Of a DNA stretch of 64,000 bases, positions 56,071 to 63,828 are shown in pieces. The notes below the pieces were generated by a model. The model had not been told where the DNA came from. It worked only from the letters and a program-made list of their open reading frames with translations, and searched no databases. The stretch comes from Helicobacter brantae (lineage in GTDB: Bacteria > Campylobacterota > Campylobacteria > Campylobacterales > Helicobacteraceae): contig NZ_NXLV01000006.1 of the NCBI RefSeq assembly GCF_003364205.1, positions 29,023 through 93,022 of the forward strand. The letters run 5' to 3'. Position numbers and translations under genes: made by a program. Each line of letters starts with the position of its first letter. The stretch's first letter is position 1.

Positions 56071-56135
56071 ATTTACTCCTTGAATTAGATTGCAAAGCTT
56101 TAAATAGCGATGCTTCAAGGTTATAATATGTATAT
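56068..56135 (-). promoter_or_regulatory. shared promoter/leader, copy B
   Basis: Identical 19 bases to copy A (minus 56135-56117, ATATACATATTATAACCTT), with the rest of the leader clearly related. CCTTGAA (minus 56120-56114) is perfectly complementary to TTCAAGG (minus 56084-56078), whose AAGG starts the AAGGAG ribosome-binding site for the ATG at 56070. The same pairing (six pairs) exists in copy A, so it has been kept while loop bases changed. Confidence 0.6.
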
Positions 56136-56536
56136 GAGGGGAATTACCTATGTTGGGATAACTATACAGTTATCTTCTATCTCATATATAAAAATAACTC
56201 CCACAATGAACTAAAATTTTTATCAGGAAATTTGAGCCAATTTTAATCAAACAAAAATGGATACACATCCATTTTCTTTAATTTTTGAAAATTTTAGAAA
56301 AATATTGAATTGTTTTTTTGCTTAATTTACAAGAAAAAAGTATGCAAAAACATAGTTTTTAAATTTTGAAGAAATGGCTAGAATAATTCTTTTGTGTAGT
56401 AAAGTTTTGTAAATTTGCGGGATAAAACCAGAAAGATCAAGAGCATCCCTATAAAATCAAGAAAGAAAATCTTCCAAAACACCTCAAGAAAAAGCTAAAA
56501 ATAAAACCTATTTTTATTGTACAAATTCACTAAAAC
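56136..56536. other. AT-rich gap between the operon leader and the REase gene
   Basis: About 400 bases of very AT-rich DNA (long A and T runs, e.g. around 56270-56345). No gene, tRNA or clear repeat is seen. It is the join between the operon of small proteins and the restriction-modification pair and may mark an insertion point. Confidence 0.45.
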
Positions 56537-57541
56537 CTATGAGAAGGTATAGGAAATCCGTCCCATTATCCATTCTAAGTGTTCACATAATCTCTTATTT
56601 ATATAAAATTGTTGCGACCTATTGTGATCAAGTTTTGCTTCAGTATATTCAAAATAATAGTAATGAAGCATAGAATCAAATTCTTCCATCAAGGAGCTTA
56701 ATTCTTGTATTTTATTTAAATCCAACACCACTCTCTTTGAACATTCTTCAAGCAATTTTCTTCTATCTACTCTTATGCTATTCCCCTCCCATCGATTAAC
56801 TATTTCAAGAAAATCATCAATATTGCTAATCTTATTTTTTATTAAATTGATAAATTCCACACTCTCCACAAAATACAGCGACATTTTGTTGGGCTCTTTT
56901 ATTGCTATAATCAGGTCGTCAGAGAAAACATACTCAAACATTACAACAAAGCGTCTTGCAAATTGGTCATATTCTCCTTTCTCTTGAATACAGTGTAAGA
57001 GCTTCCTTATTTGTGCCTTAGAACCTAATCCTATACCATCTCCATTTGTCGCTTTTCTTTCCTTAAGATATTCATCCACCCCAAATCCTTCAAAGAGAAT
57101 TTTTCTCTCAAAAGACCCTAGATTAATCTCACTATTATCCAACATTAATGTTTTGATGGAAATGCTAAAATTATCAAAGGACACATCTGCTTTTTCTCTT
57201 TTGTTTCCTGATAGCTTTTGACTATGTTTTTCCAAAAGAATTGGAACAGTATCTGGCTCGTTTTTTCTCTGCAATTCATCAGTTATTACTCCACCAAAGA
57301 GAATAGCAATCAAGTCTTCAAAAACTCTAGCGGATGTTTTTCTCTTTGCCACCTCATCCTTGACAATATATTGATATATATAATTTAAAACATAAAATGA
57401 AAGAAAATCGAATGAAGTTCGCTTTGGACATTCTTGGAAAAATTCATATATATCATTAACGCCTGAAATCTTTTGGAGCAATCTTCCTTGTCGACGTAAT
57501 GTAGCCACAATTTTGGCAATAGTTTTTAATTCTCTATGCAT
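56537..57541 (-). CDS. probable type II restriction endonuclease
   Basis: 334 residues from ATG 57541 (AAGGAACAAAG upstream; the frame upstream runs 12 codons into the methyltransferase). No known family is matched by eye. The segment 'KADVSFDNFSISIKTLMLDNSE' has the spacing of a PD-(D/E)xK core (D then S-x-K), and 'ARVFEDLIAILFGGVI' would be the preceding helix. Named as endonuclease because it immediately follows a 5-methylcytosine methyltransferase with 14 bases between. A vsr-like repair role is unlikely at this length. Confidence 0.65.
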   Translation of the reverse strand: MHRELKTIAKIVATLRRQGRLLQKISGVNDIYEFFQECPKRTSFDFLSFYVLNYIYQYIVKDEVAKRKTSARVFEDLIAILFGGVITDELQRKNEPDTVPILLEKHSQKLSGNKREKADVSFDNFSISIKTLMLDNSEINLGSFERKILFEGFGVDEYLKERKATNGDGIGLGSKAQIRKLLHCIQEKGEYDQFARRFVVMFEYVFSDDLIIAIKEPNKMSLYFVESVEFINLIKNKISNIDDFLEIVNRWEGNSIRVDRRKLLEECSKRVVLDLNKIQELSSLMEEFDSMLHYYYFEYTEAKLDHNRSQQFYINKRLCEHLEWIMGRISYTFS

Positions 57542-57555
57542 CTTTGTTCCTTTTT

Positions 57556-58521
57556 CTAGATATACGGTAAAAGCCAATCTTCTTTTTTGATGGGTTTTCT
57601 TTTTTTATTTTCAAGTACCAAGAATTCATTGGCGATGGCAAAAGCAAAAAGTGGTGGAACAGCATTGCCGATTTGAGAATAACAAGCTCCATTGCTACCA
57701 CAAAAAATAAAATCATCTGGGAAAGATTGTATTCGGGCACATTCCCTAACACTTAATCTTCTCTCCTTGTTAGGGTGAGGATGAATGACCGCACCACCAC
57801 TTCTGCTTCCTCTTCCAGTTATTGTTGGCGCAGGCACATCCCACGACAATTCTCGATTACCAACATATCCATTAATCTTTACCCTATGACGGTTTCCCGT
57901 ATGATTAGGTATACTCTCGTCATAATCTTTGGGAAGATCAAAAATTGCATCTCTCAAGGTTTTTTTTTCTGAAGAAATCATGGCAGGGAATTCGGGCTCA
58001 ATCTCAATATCGTTTCTTGTTCCAAAAATAATAATTCTTCTTCTATTTTGTGGAACACCATAATCTGAAGCCAAAAGAGTTGAATAACGAATTTTATAAT
58101 CACCATTTTTTCCAGATTTTTTAAAAGTTTCAAGGATGACATTATGAAAAAAATCTTCAAATTCTTTGCCACTCTTAATTCCAACTACATTTTCAACAAC
58201 AAAATATTTTGGCTGTTTTTCATGCAGTACTCGTGCATATTCCTTAAATAATTGATTGTATTCACAATCTAAATTTCTATCTTTTCCTTTTGCAACAGTA
58301 AAACCCAAGCAAGGAAAGCCACCAATAACCATATCGGCATCAGGAATATGCCTCACATCAATATCGTATATACTTCCAAGAGTAATATGTTCCCCTATAT
58401 TTTTACGATATGTTTCAACAGCTTCTTTATCAAAATCATTTGCCCAAATAATTTTGTGTCCAGCCTTTTGAAAGCCCAAATCCAATCCTCCACACCCAGA
58501 AAAAAGAGAAATTATCTTCAT
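57556..58521 (-). CDS. DNA (cytosine-5) methyltransferase
   Basis: 321 residues from ATG 58521. Seen: motif I 'ISLFSGCGGLDLGF' (residues 4-17), motif IV catalytic 'MVIGGFPCLGFTVAKG' with Cys71, motif VI 'YFVVENVVGI', motif VIII 'DYGVPQNRRRIIIFGTR', and motif IX-X 'LSVRECARIQSFPDDF' with 'YSQIGNAVPPLFAFAI'. The target-recognition region lies between about 190 and 235 and is short, so the recognised site is probably simple. Together with the downstream endonuclease it forms a type II restriction-modification pair. Divergent from the REase-nSTAND3 gene. Confidence 0.93.
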   Translation of the reverse strand: MKIISLFSGCGGLDLGFQKAGHKIIWANDFDKEAVETYRKNIGEHITLGSIYDIDVRHIPDADMVIGGFPCLGFTVAKGKDRNLDCEYNQLFKEYARVLHEKQPKYFVVENVVGIKSGKEFEDFFHNVILETFKKSGKNGDYKIRYSTLLASDYGVPQNRRRIIIFGTRNDIEIEPEFPAMISSEKKTLRDAIFDLPKDYDESIPNHTGNRHRVKINGYVGNRELSWDVPAPTITGRGSRSGGAVIHPHPNKERRLSVRECARIQSFPDDFIFCGSNGACYSQIGNAVPPLFAFAIANEFLVLENKKRKPIKKEDWLLPYI

Positions 58522-58629
58522 CAAGGAACCTTGTTATATACATTTCTATTTTGTTTATATAGTTTTATTTTACAATATCCATGCAAAATATGTAAGCCAT
58601 ACTGCACATATTGTATACTAAGGTTAAAA

Positions 58630-60909
58630 ATGGTGCCGATTGATTTTTCTCATCTAGACTTTAAAGAATTCGAATCTCTTGCTCTTGACCTTATTGAAAT
58701 AGACAGAGGCACAAGAATTGAAAGATTTAAAGAAGGAAAAGATAGTGGAATTGATGGACGATATTTGGTTGGAGAAAAGGTTCATATCATACAGTGTAAG
58801 CACTATGCAAAATCAGGAATCAGCAAACTCTTTAAAAAACTAGAAAACGAAGAATTAGCAAAAATCCAAAAACATAAACCCTATGCCTATCTTATTGCCA
58901 CATCTGTTGATTTATCTCCAGCCAATAAGGAAAAAATCCGAAAAGTTTTTGGCGACCACATTAGAAGTCCAATGGATATTTATGGATTAAGCGATCTACT
59001 TTCTATTTTGAGGAAAAATCCAAACATCCAAGAAGCCTATCCAAAATTATGGTCTGGAAGTGTGCAAATCATTCAAAATGCACAAAATCAACCAATCATC
59101 CAAAAAGGGACAGAATTATTAGAACAAATCAAAAGAGAGGAAAAAATATACATAAAGACACAATACTTCTATAATGGTGTCAAGTTTCTCCAAGAAAATA
59201 AAATAATAGTCATCGCAGGAGAGCCTGGGATTGGCAAAACCACTTTAGCACGACAGCTCATTCTGTATTTTAGTCAGTACAACTATGAGCCAGTGCATAT
59301 CACCAAGAGTATAGAAGATGCTGAAAAGGTCTATTCTAGGAATAAAAAACAAGTATTCTTTTTTGATGATTTTTTAGGTTCAAATTACCTTAGCTTTATT
59401 GAAGATAGATTGGACTCTCAAATTGTTGCATTCTCACAAAGAATTCATTACGACACAAATAAACTACTCATCCTTACAAGCCGAACAAATATTCTTAATC
59501 GAGGCTCTATTGCAAGTGATCAGTTGCGCTATTCAAATTTAAACAGTAGGCGCTATATCCTTAAGATTTCCAATATATTACCTATAGAAAAGGCTCACAT
59601 TCTGTATTCACTTTTGAAGCATAATGGGCTTGACAATTCTTTTTTTGTAGAAATCTGCAAAGACAAAAGATATAGAGCAATTATTTCTCATAAAAACTTT
59701 AATCCTCGCCTTATTTCTTTTATTTCCGATCATCAAAAAGTGGAGGGAAATGTCATTAGGGTTGATAATTATTGGGACTGGATACAAAAAGTGTTGGACA
59801 ATCCCCATGAAATATGGCGAAATACATTTGAAATGCAAAGCGACAAATATATCCAAATTCTTGTATTTTTTGTCGTTCTTAACCGAAACTCTATTGCAGA
59901 GAAACACCTAAAGAATGCCTATTGCGCTTTTTTAAAATCCGAAAATTATGGCAGTTCACTGGATAACCGTGTTTCGATTGATAGCAAAATAGAAGAAGCA
60001 GTATATTACTTCCTCAATCGAAATCTAGAAACCTCTACAAATGAAGTTTATTGCACCCTGTTTAACCCATCAATTGCTGATTTTATTCTAAAAAATCATA
60101 TGCAGTATGCTTCTTATTTTGCACCATGTTTAGCTTCGCTTCAGAGTTTTGATGCCACAAGCTATTTTATAGACTCTCACAAGAATAAACTTATAGAAAC
60201 TGCTCTAATAATTGATGTGATTAAAAGCTTATACAGCAATCTTGAGCCAAATATTTTCCATGATATAGACTATGCTGTTGCAATATGTTTTTTCGCACAT
60301 GAGCTTGATCTTGAAGATATGACAAAAACAAAATTCATACTTCAATCTATTTTTGATAGAAAGAAACCAGTTATCAAATCTTTGGAATACTTTGTAAGAC
60401 TTGTTGGTCTGTATTACTCAACAGATTTTATTTTTAAAGACTATTCTTTTTTTGATAAGCTTATAGAACATGCAAAATCTGATTTTTGTACCATCACTCT
60501 GCTTGATCTCTTGGTAAATATCTTTGGAATTTTTGAGCTTTCAAGCATTAAAAACAAGCTTAAAAAGCTTGTTTGCAGATATCTTAGCGACGAGATTTAT
60601 GATGAGATGTATTCGCTCACATACTCTTCTTTTCAGATTGGTTTTGACTATGATGGAGAACCATACTTTTATAACGAATACGAAATAAACAAAAAGCTAG
60701 ATGATTTCTTTGATTCTATAATTCAAAAACTTCCTCAGAAAATGATGGATTTAGTTAGCTTCGAAGAAGCCGTAATAGGGTTTGATATTGAAGACTATAA
60801 AGAACACATTCTTTCAAATATTAGTGATGGCGATTGGGATGATGAAGGGTACTATCCATCAGAAAAAGAGAATTGGGATGACATAGACTCTCTATTTCAA
60901 AATCAATAA
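58630..60909 (+). CDS. restriction-nuclease/nSTAND3 NTPase fusion, defence protein
   Basis: 759 residues from ATG 58630. Residues about 1-130 form a restriction-endonuclease fold (Mrr-like): 'DSGIDGRYLVGEKVHIIQCKHY' with the catalytic Asp42 and Q55-x-K57. Then a STAND-type NTPase: Walker A 'IAGEPGIGKTTLARQL' (197-205) and the nSTAND3 Walker B 'VFFFDDFLGS' (Asp246/247), sensor 'LILTSRTNIL'. The long C-terminal part (about 480-740) is helical and likely senses the trigger; it ends with acidic repeats (DGDWDDEGYYPSE). STAND-nuclease fusions of this kind are predicted to be activated by a phage product and then cut DNA. The open frame extending upstream to 58348 overlaps the methyltransferase and is excluded. 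Confidence 0.82.
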   Translation: MVPIDFSHLDFKEFESLALDLIEIDRGTRIERFKEGKDSGIDGRYLVGEKVHIIQCKHYAKSGISKLFKKLENEELAKIQKHKPYAYLIATSVDLSPANKEKIRKVFGDHIRSPMDIYGLSDLLSILRKNPNIQEAYPKLWSGSVQIIQNAQNQPIIQKGTELLEQIKREEKIYIKTQYFYNGVKFLQENKIIVIAGEPGIGKTTLARQLILYFSQYNYEPVHITKSIEDAEKVYSRNKKQVFFFDDFLGSNYLSFIEDRLDSQIVAFSQRIHYDTNKLLILTSRTNILNRGSIASDQLRYSNLNSRRYILKISNILPIEKAHILYSLLKHNGLDNSFFVEICKDKRYRAIISHKNFNPRLISFISDHQKVEGNVIRVDNYWDWIQKVLDNPHEIWRNTFEMQSDKYIQILVFFVVLNRNSIAEKHLKNAYCAFLKSENYGSSLDNRVSIDSKIEEAVYYFLNRNLETSTNEVYCTLFNPSIADFILKNHMQYASYFAPCLASLQSFDATSYFIDSHKNKLIETALIIDVIKSLYSNLEPNIFHDIDYAVAICFFAHELDLEDMTKTKFILQSIFDRKKPVIKSLEYFVRLVGLYYSTDFIFKDYSFFDKLIEHAKSDFCTITLLDLLVNIFGIFELSSIKNKLKKLVCRYLSDEIYDEMYSLTYSSFQIGFDYDGEPYFYNEYEINKKLDDFFDSIIQKLPQKMMDLVSFEEAVIGFDIEDYKEHILSNISDGDWDDEGYYPSEKENWDDIDSLFQNQ

Positions 60910-60927
60910 GAATACAAAACAAAAAGA

Positions 60928-61051
60928 ATTGGGTAAAACTGGGCAGACCCATTACCCAACCTACATCTCCCTCTACTGCTCTTATAGAAGCTAATTGGGT
61001 AAAATAGGTAGTAGGAGTCCAAAATCTTTTCTATTTTTCTACTTCTGATAA
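60928..61051 (-). repeat. right copy of the 124-bp inverted repeat of the island
   Basis: Reverse-complement partner of 41678-41801 with about ten differences. Contains TTGGGTAA at about 60929 and 60994 and TTACCCAA at about 60952. Further words lie downstream at about 61132, 61173 and 61186, close to the integrase stop. The 60910-61200 stretch has no gene. Confidence 0.85.
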
Positions 61052-61200
61052 AGAGAGAGAAGCAGAAGATGTAGGTTAGAGATAGAGAAGTAGAAGAGTA
61101 GAAAGAAATTTCACTTCCATAGGCTTATTTTTACCCAATGACTTCACCCTTCTCATTTTTGGGAACCTGAAGCTGGGTAAAGTCTTTACCCAACTCTACC

Positions 61201-62481
61201 CTACTCTATCTTTCCTTCTCTCACCTCATCAAGATAATCAGCCCACCATTGCATCAGTTCTCTTCTCTCTTGAAGTCTGATTGAATGATTGTAAGAAGCT
61301 TTGACTTTGTTTCTCTCCTTGTGATCCAAACATAGCTCAATGACTTCACTAGCAATCTTGTGGTTTGGAGTATTCTCATGCAATAGGGTTGAAGCTGTAG
61401 CTCTAAAACCATGAAAAACCATTTCTTCTCCAAATCCCATTCTCTTGATTGCATAATTGAGTGTATTCTCACTCATTTGTTTGGTTTTGGAAATATCACT
61501 TGGAAAGACATAGATTGAAGTGCAAGATAGAGGTTTTACACTCTCTAATACTTCTAGCATTTGATGACTGATTGGCACTACAAAATCACTCTTCATTTTC
61601 ATATCTTTTGCAGGAAAAGTAATCAACCTCTTATTGGTATCCACATACTCCCATTTCATTCCTCTAATATTTCCACTTCTTAAAAAAAGCAATGCACTAG
61701 CTTTGAGTGCATATCGAGTAATGAGTGCTGGATACTCTTCTATGGCTAAGAGCAGATATCTTAGTCTAGTGGGTTCAGTGATTGTTCGATGATGTTGCAC
61801 TTCTGTTGTTCTAAAGGTTTTAGAAAACTCAATTTCTCTCAAAACATTGCGTTGTATATAATCACGATTGAGAGCAAACTGCATAATCTCTCTTGCTAGA
61901 GAGAAGACTCTTCTTGAAGTTTCTATCTTGCCTTTGGCTTGAATAAGCTCAATACACTCAATAAAATCTCTTTTGCCTAGAGTTTTTACAAGTCTATTGC
62001 CTATCATTGGAAATAAATGGCGTTTAATTCTTCCCATTTTAGTCTTATCAGTCAAAAAGCTTTTGTCTTGAATAGAAAGCCATTCATAGGTAATTTCCTC
62101 AAATGTTCTTGGCTTGTTGAGTTCTGCCAATCTTTTTCTCTCTTCTTTTTCTCTTTGCAGATAGACCTTTGGATGGATACCCATCATTCTATTCTCCTCA
62201 TTATTGAGAATAGCATTGTATTCACCACTCTTCCCTCTTGCTTGATCTAGTGTAACTTCAGGATAAGCTCCTATGGAGATTTGATAGATTTTATTTTTAA
62301 AGCTATAGCGATATACGAAAGTTTTTGCCACATCATTGTATTCCCTCTTACGATCTCTTATGGCAACATAGAGATTGTTGATTGCAAGATCTTTTGCATA
62401 GTATTGATGTTTGTTAGGCTTTAGAGCAATGAGTTGCTTTTCATCTCTAAAGATTGGAGATTTGTTGATAGACTTTTTCAT
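61201..62481 (-). CDS. P4-type tyrosine integrase of the island
   Basis: 426 residues from ATG 62481 (CAAGGAAT upstream). N-terminal DUF4102-like arm-binding domain ('FVYRYSFKNKIYQISIGAYPEVTLDQAR' is its strand pattern), a core-binding domain 'TFEEITYEWLSIQDKSFLTDKT', and a catalytic domain with Arg in 'LFLRSGNIRGMKWEYV', Lys region, H-x-x-R in 'VFHGFRATASTLLHE', His in 'CLDHKERNKVKASYNH' and the nucleophile Tyr of the same segment. Such integrases insert elements into tRNA genes; the right att site lies 204 bases upstream of its start codon. Confidence 0.9.
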   Translation of the reverse strand: MKKSINKSPIFRDEKQLIALKPNKHQYYAKDLAINNLYVAIRDRKREYNDVAKTFVYRYSFKNKIYQISIGAYPEVTLDQARGKSGEYNAILNNEENRMMGIHPKVYLQREKEERKRLAELNKPRTFEEITYEWLSIQDKSFLTDKTKMGRIKRHLFPMIGNRLVKTLGKRDFIECIELIQAKGKIETSRRVFSLAREIMQFALNRDYIQRNVLREIEFSKTFRTTEVQHHRTITEPTRLRYLLLAIEEYPALITRYALKASALLFLRSGNIRGMKWEYVDTNKRLITFPAKDMKMKSDFVVPISHQMLEVLESVKPLSCTSIYVFPSDISKTKQMSENTLNYAIKRMGFGEEMVFHGFRATASTLLHENTPNHKIASEVIELCLDHKERNKVKASYNHSIRLQERRELMQWWADYLDEVREGKIE

Positions 62482-62684
62482 GGTATTATTCCTTGCAATT
62501 AAAATGGTGAATACCAAGAAACAATCCAAGTGTATTTGGTGAAAACTGTATAAACCCTACATCGTCTTTACCAAATAGAGGCAAAGCTAGCATTTGGTGA
62601 GATTTAAAAAATATAGATAATCTCAAAACTACCGAAAAGAACGAAACTCTTCCATTGTTTTTGGTCTAGTATTCGAGATATTTC

Positions 62685-62710
62685 CGAGTCCAATCGTGGC
62701 CACCATTACT
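62685..62710 (+). other. right attachment site attR
   Basis: Exact 26-base copy of 41203-41228 (tRNA-Val T-arm to just beyond CCA). It is not part of a tRNA here, since the upstream half of the tRNA is missing. It lies between the integrase promoter and the chromosomal Abi gene and marks the right boundary. Confidence 0.9.
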
Positions 62711-62836
62711 TCAAATTTTCCCACAAATTAGCACTTCAGAGTAGTTTGATTGGCGATGACATATTTTACTCACCAAAAGATTGAGCCAAAGTAAGATGTG
62801 CTAGAATACCACTATAATTGCACTATAGGATAAGCT

Positions 62837-63562
62837 ATGAGTAAAATCCCCAAAGAAGAATTACTAGACTTTAGAGCTGATATTACCTCCATTCTCTCCC
62901 AAGAGAGACTAGAGAGCTATGAAGGTAATATCCAAAACTACTACATCAATCGCCTTCTAGCACTCCAAGCAGGACACAAGATTGCAGAGATTGAAGTGTA
63001 TTTGCGAAATATGCTGGACTTTTGTATGAAAAGAATAAAAGGCAATGAATGGATAAAAAGTGAAGAGAGCCTGAAGCTTATCAGTGCAAAAAGCCATATC
63101 CCTCAACAAGACCTAAGTCCCTCACAAATCCTAGCAAGTCTAATGCTAGGAGAAGTAGTAGAGCTTATCAACTTCTACAAGATAAAAAACTATATGTTTG
63201 ACTTGGAGGATATGGACTTTAAAAAGTATCATTGGAATAACAGAAATGTTGGATATGTCAATGGGAGAAAAACACAATTCTCCAATGTTGCCAAAGTGGA
63301 AATCACTCTAAATCTAATCCGAGTTATCAGAAATCGGTGCTTTCATTGGGAGAATTTGCTAAAAAGCACAATAAAGGAAAATGGAGCAGTATATCCACGC
63401 ATTACGACAATTTATCCCAAGAATGAAGAGAGAAAGAAACAAACAAGAATAGGAATTGCACCTGAAATGATCTTAGTATTCCTAGATGATTTGCTAAACC
63501 ACATTGACAATCCAATGATGAAAAGATTTCAAGACATAAAAATGGAATTTGGGAGAAATTAA
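62837..63562 (+). CDS. Abi-type HEPN protein (AbiD/AbiF-like), intact copy
   Basis: 241 residues, outside the island, 127 bases beyond attR. Abi_2-like layout: 'KIAEIEVYLRNMLDFCMKRI' (E-x-x-L-R-N), 'SQILASLMLGEVVELI', and the HEPN signature R-N-R-C-F-H at residues 165-170 followed by WENLL. It is the intact relative of the broken gene at 15092-15804 (same WENLL after the motif). Predicted abortive-infection ribonuclease. ATG follows TAGGATAAG. Its last codons are part of a repeat that is partly copied downstream (63704). Confidence 0.8.
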   Translation: MSKIPKEELLDFRADITSILSQERLESYEGNIQNYYINRLLALQAGHKIAEIEVYLRNMLDFCMKRIKGNEWIKSEESLKLISAKSHIPQQDLSPSQILASLMLGEVVELINFYKIKNYMFDLEDMDFKKYHWNNRNVGYVNGRKTQFSNVAKVEITLNLIRVIRNRCFHWENLLKSTIKENGAVYPRITTIYPKNEERKKQTRIGIAPEMILVFLDDLLNHIDNPMMKRFQDIKMEFGRN

Positions 63563-63665
63563 AAGGTGGGCGTCCGTTCGCCCTTGAATGTAGAAGAATT
63601 GTAACACAATCTTCTTAAATCTGACACTAAAAATAAGATTTTGTCCAAATTTTAGTCCAAAAAGG
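63532..63665 (+). repeat. direct repeat 1, covering the 3' end of the Abi gene
   Basis: From AGACATAAAA within the Abi gene through its stop, a hairpin GGGCG (63568-63572) / CGCCC (63579-63583), then TAACACAATCTTCTTAAAT and TTAGTCCAAAAA. It is repeated at 63704-63828 with few changes. Confidence 0.75.
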
Positions 63666-63703
63666 CTTTTTGATCAGCCAAAATCTATCCTAAGATGATA
63701 AAA

Positions 63704-63828
63704 AAGACATAAAATAAAGTTTGGGAGAAATCAAAAGGTGGGCGTCCGTCCGCCCCTCGAATGTGATGAAATTGTAGCACAATCTTCTTAAATCTGACAC
63801 TAAAAATAAGATTTTAGTCCAAAAACGC
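63704..63828 (+). repeat. direct repeat 2, remnant of an Abi 3' end
   Basis: Copy of 63532-63665, beginning AAGACATAAAATAAAG and containing the same hairpin GGGCG (63740-63744) / CGCCC (63751-63755) and CACAATCTTCTTAAATCTG. Because copy 1 starts inside the Abi coding sequence, copy 2 looks like what is left of a second, tandem Abi gene of which only the last part and trailer survive. Confidence 0.7.

Larger units (their letters stand above)
41229..62710. mobile_element. tRNA-Val-integrated genomic island (about 21.5 kb)
   Basis: Bounded by a 26-bp direct repeat of the tRNA-Val 3' end (41203-41228 and 62685-62710) with a P4-type integrase next to the right end. Contents from left to right: inverted-repeat arm, primase/helicase, orphan methyltransferase, GNAT toxin pair, XerC/D-like recombinase, unknown genes, DUF262-HEPN pair, leftward operon of small proteins with a DUF4942 methyltransferase, type II restriction-modification pair, REase-nSTAND3 ATPase, second inverted-repeat arm, integrase. 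No conjugation (VirB/VirD), relaxase, capsid or terminase gene is recognised, so it resembles a satellite or integrative element that needs help to move, unless the unknown genes fill this role. Confidence 0.88.

Noticed and set aside
58348..58629. N-terminal extension of the REase-nSTAND3 protein
   Set aside because: It overlaps the methyltransferase gene on the other strand and has no restriction-nuclease pattern; the ATG at 58630 fits the domain start.
41229..62684. Conjugative element (ICE) or complete prophage
   Set aside because: No relaxase, VirB4/VirD4, capsid, portal, terminase or tail protein could be recognised, so only an integrative island of unknown transfer mode is claimed.
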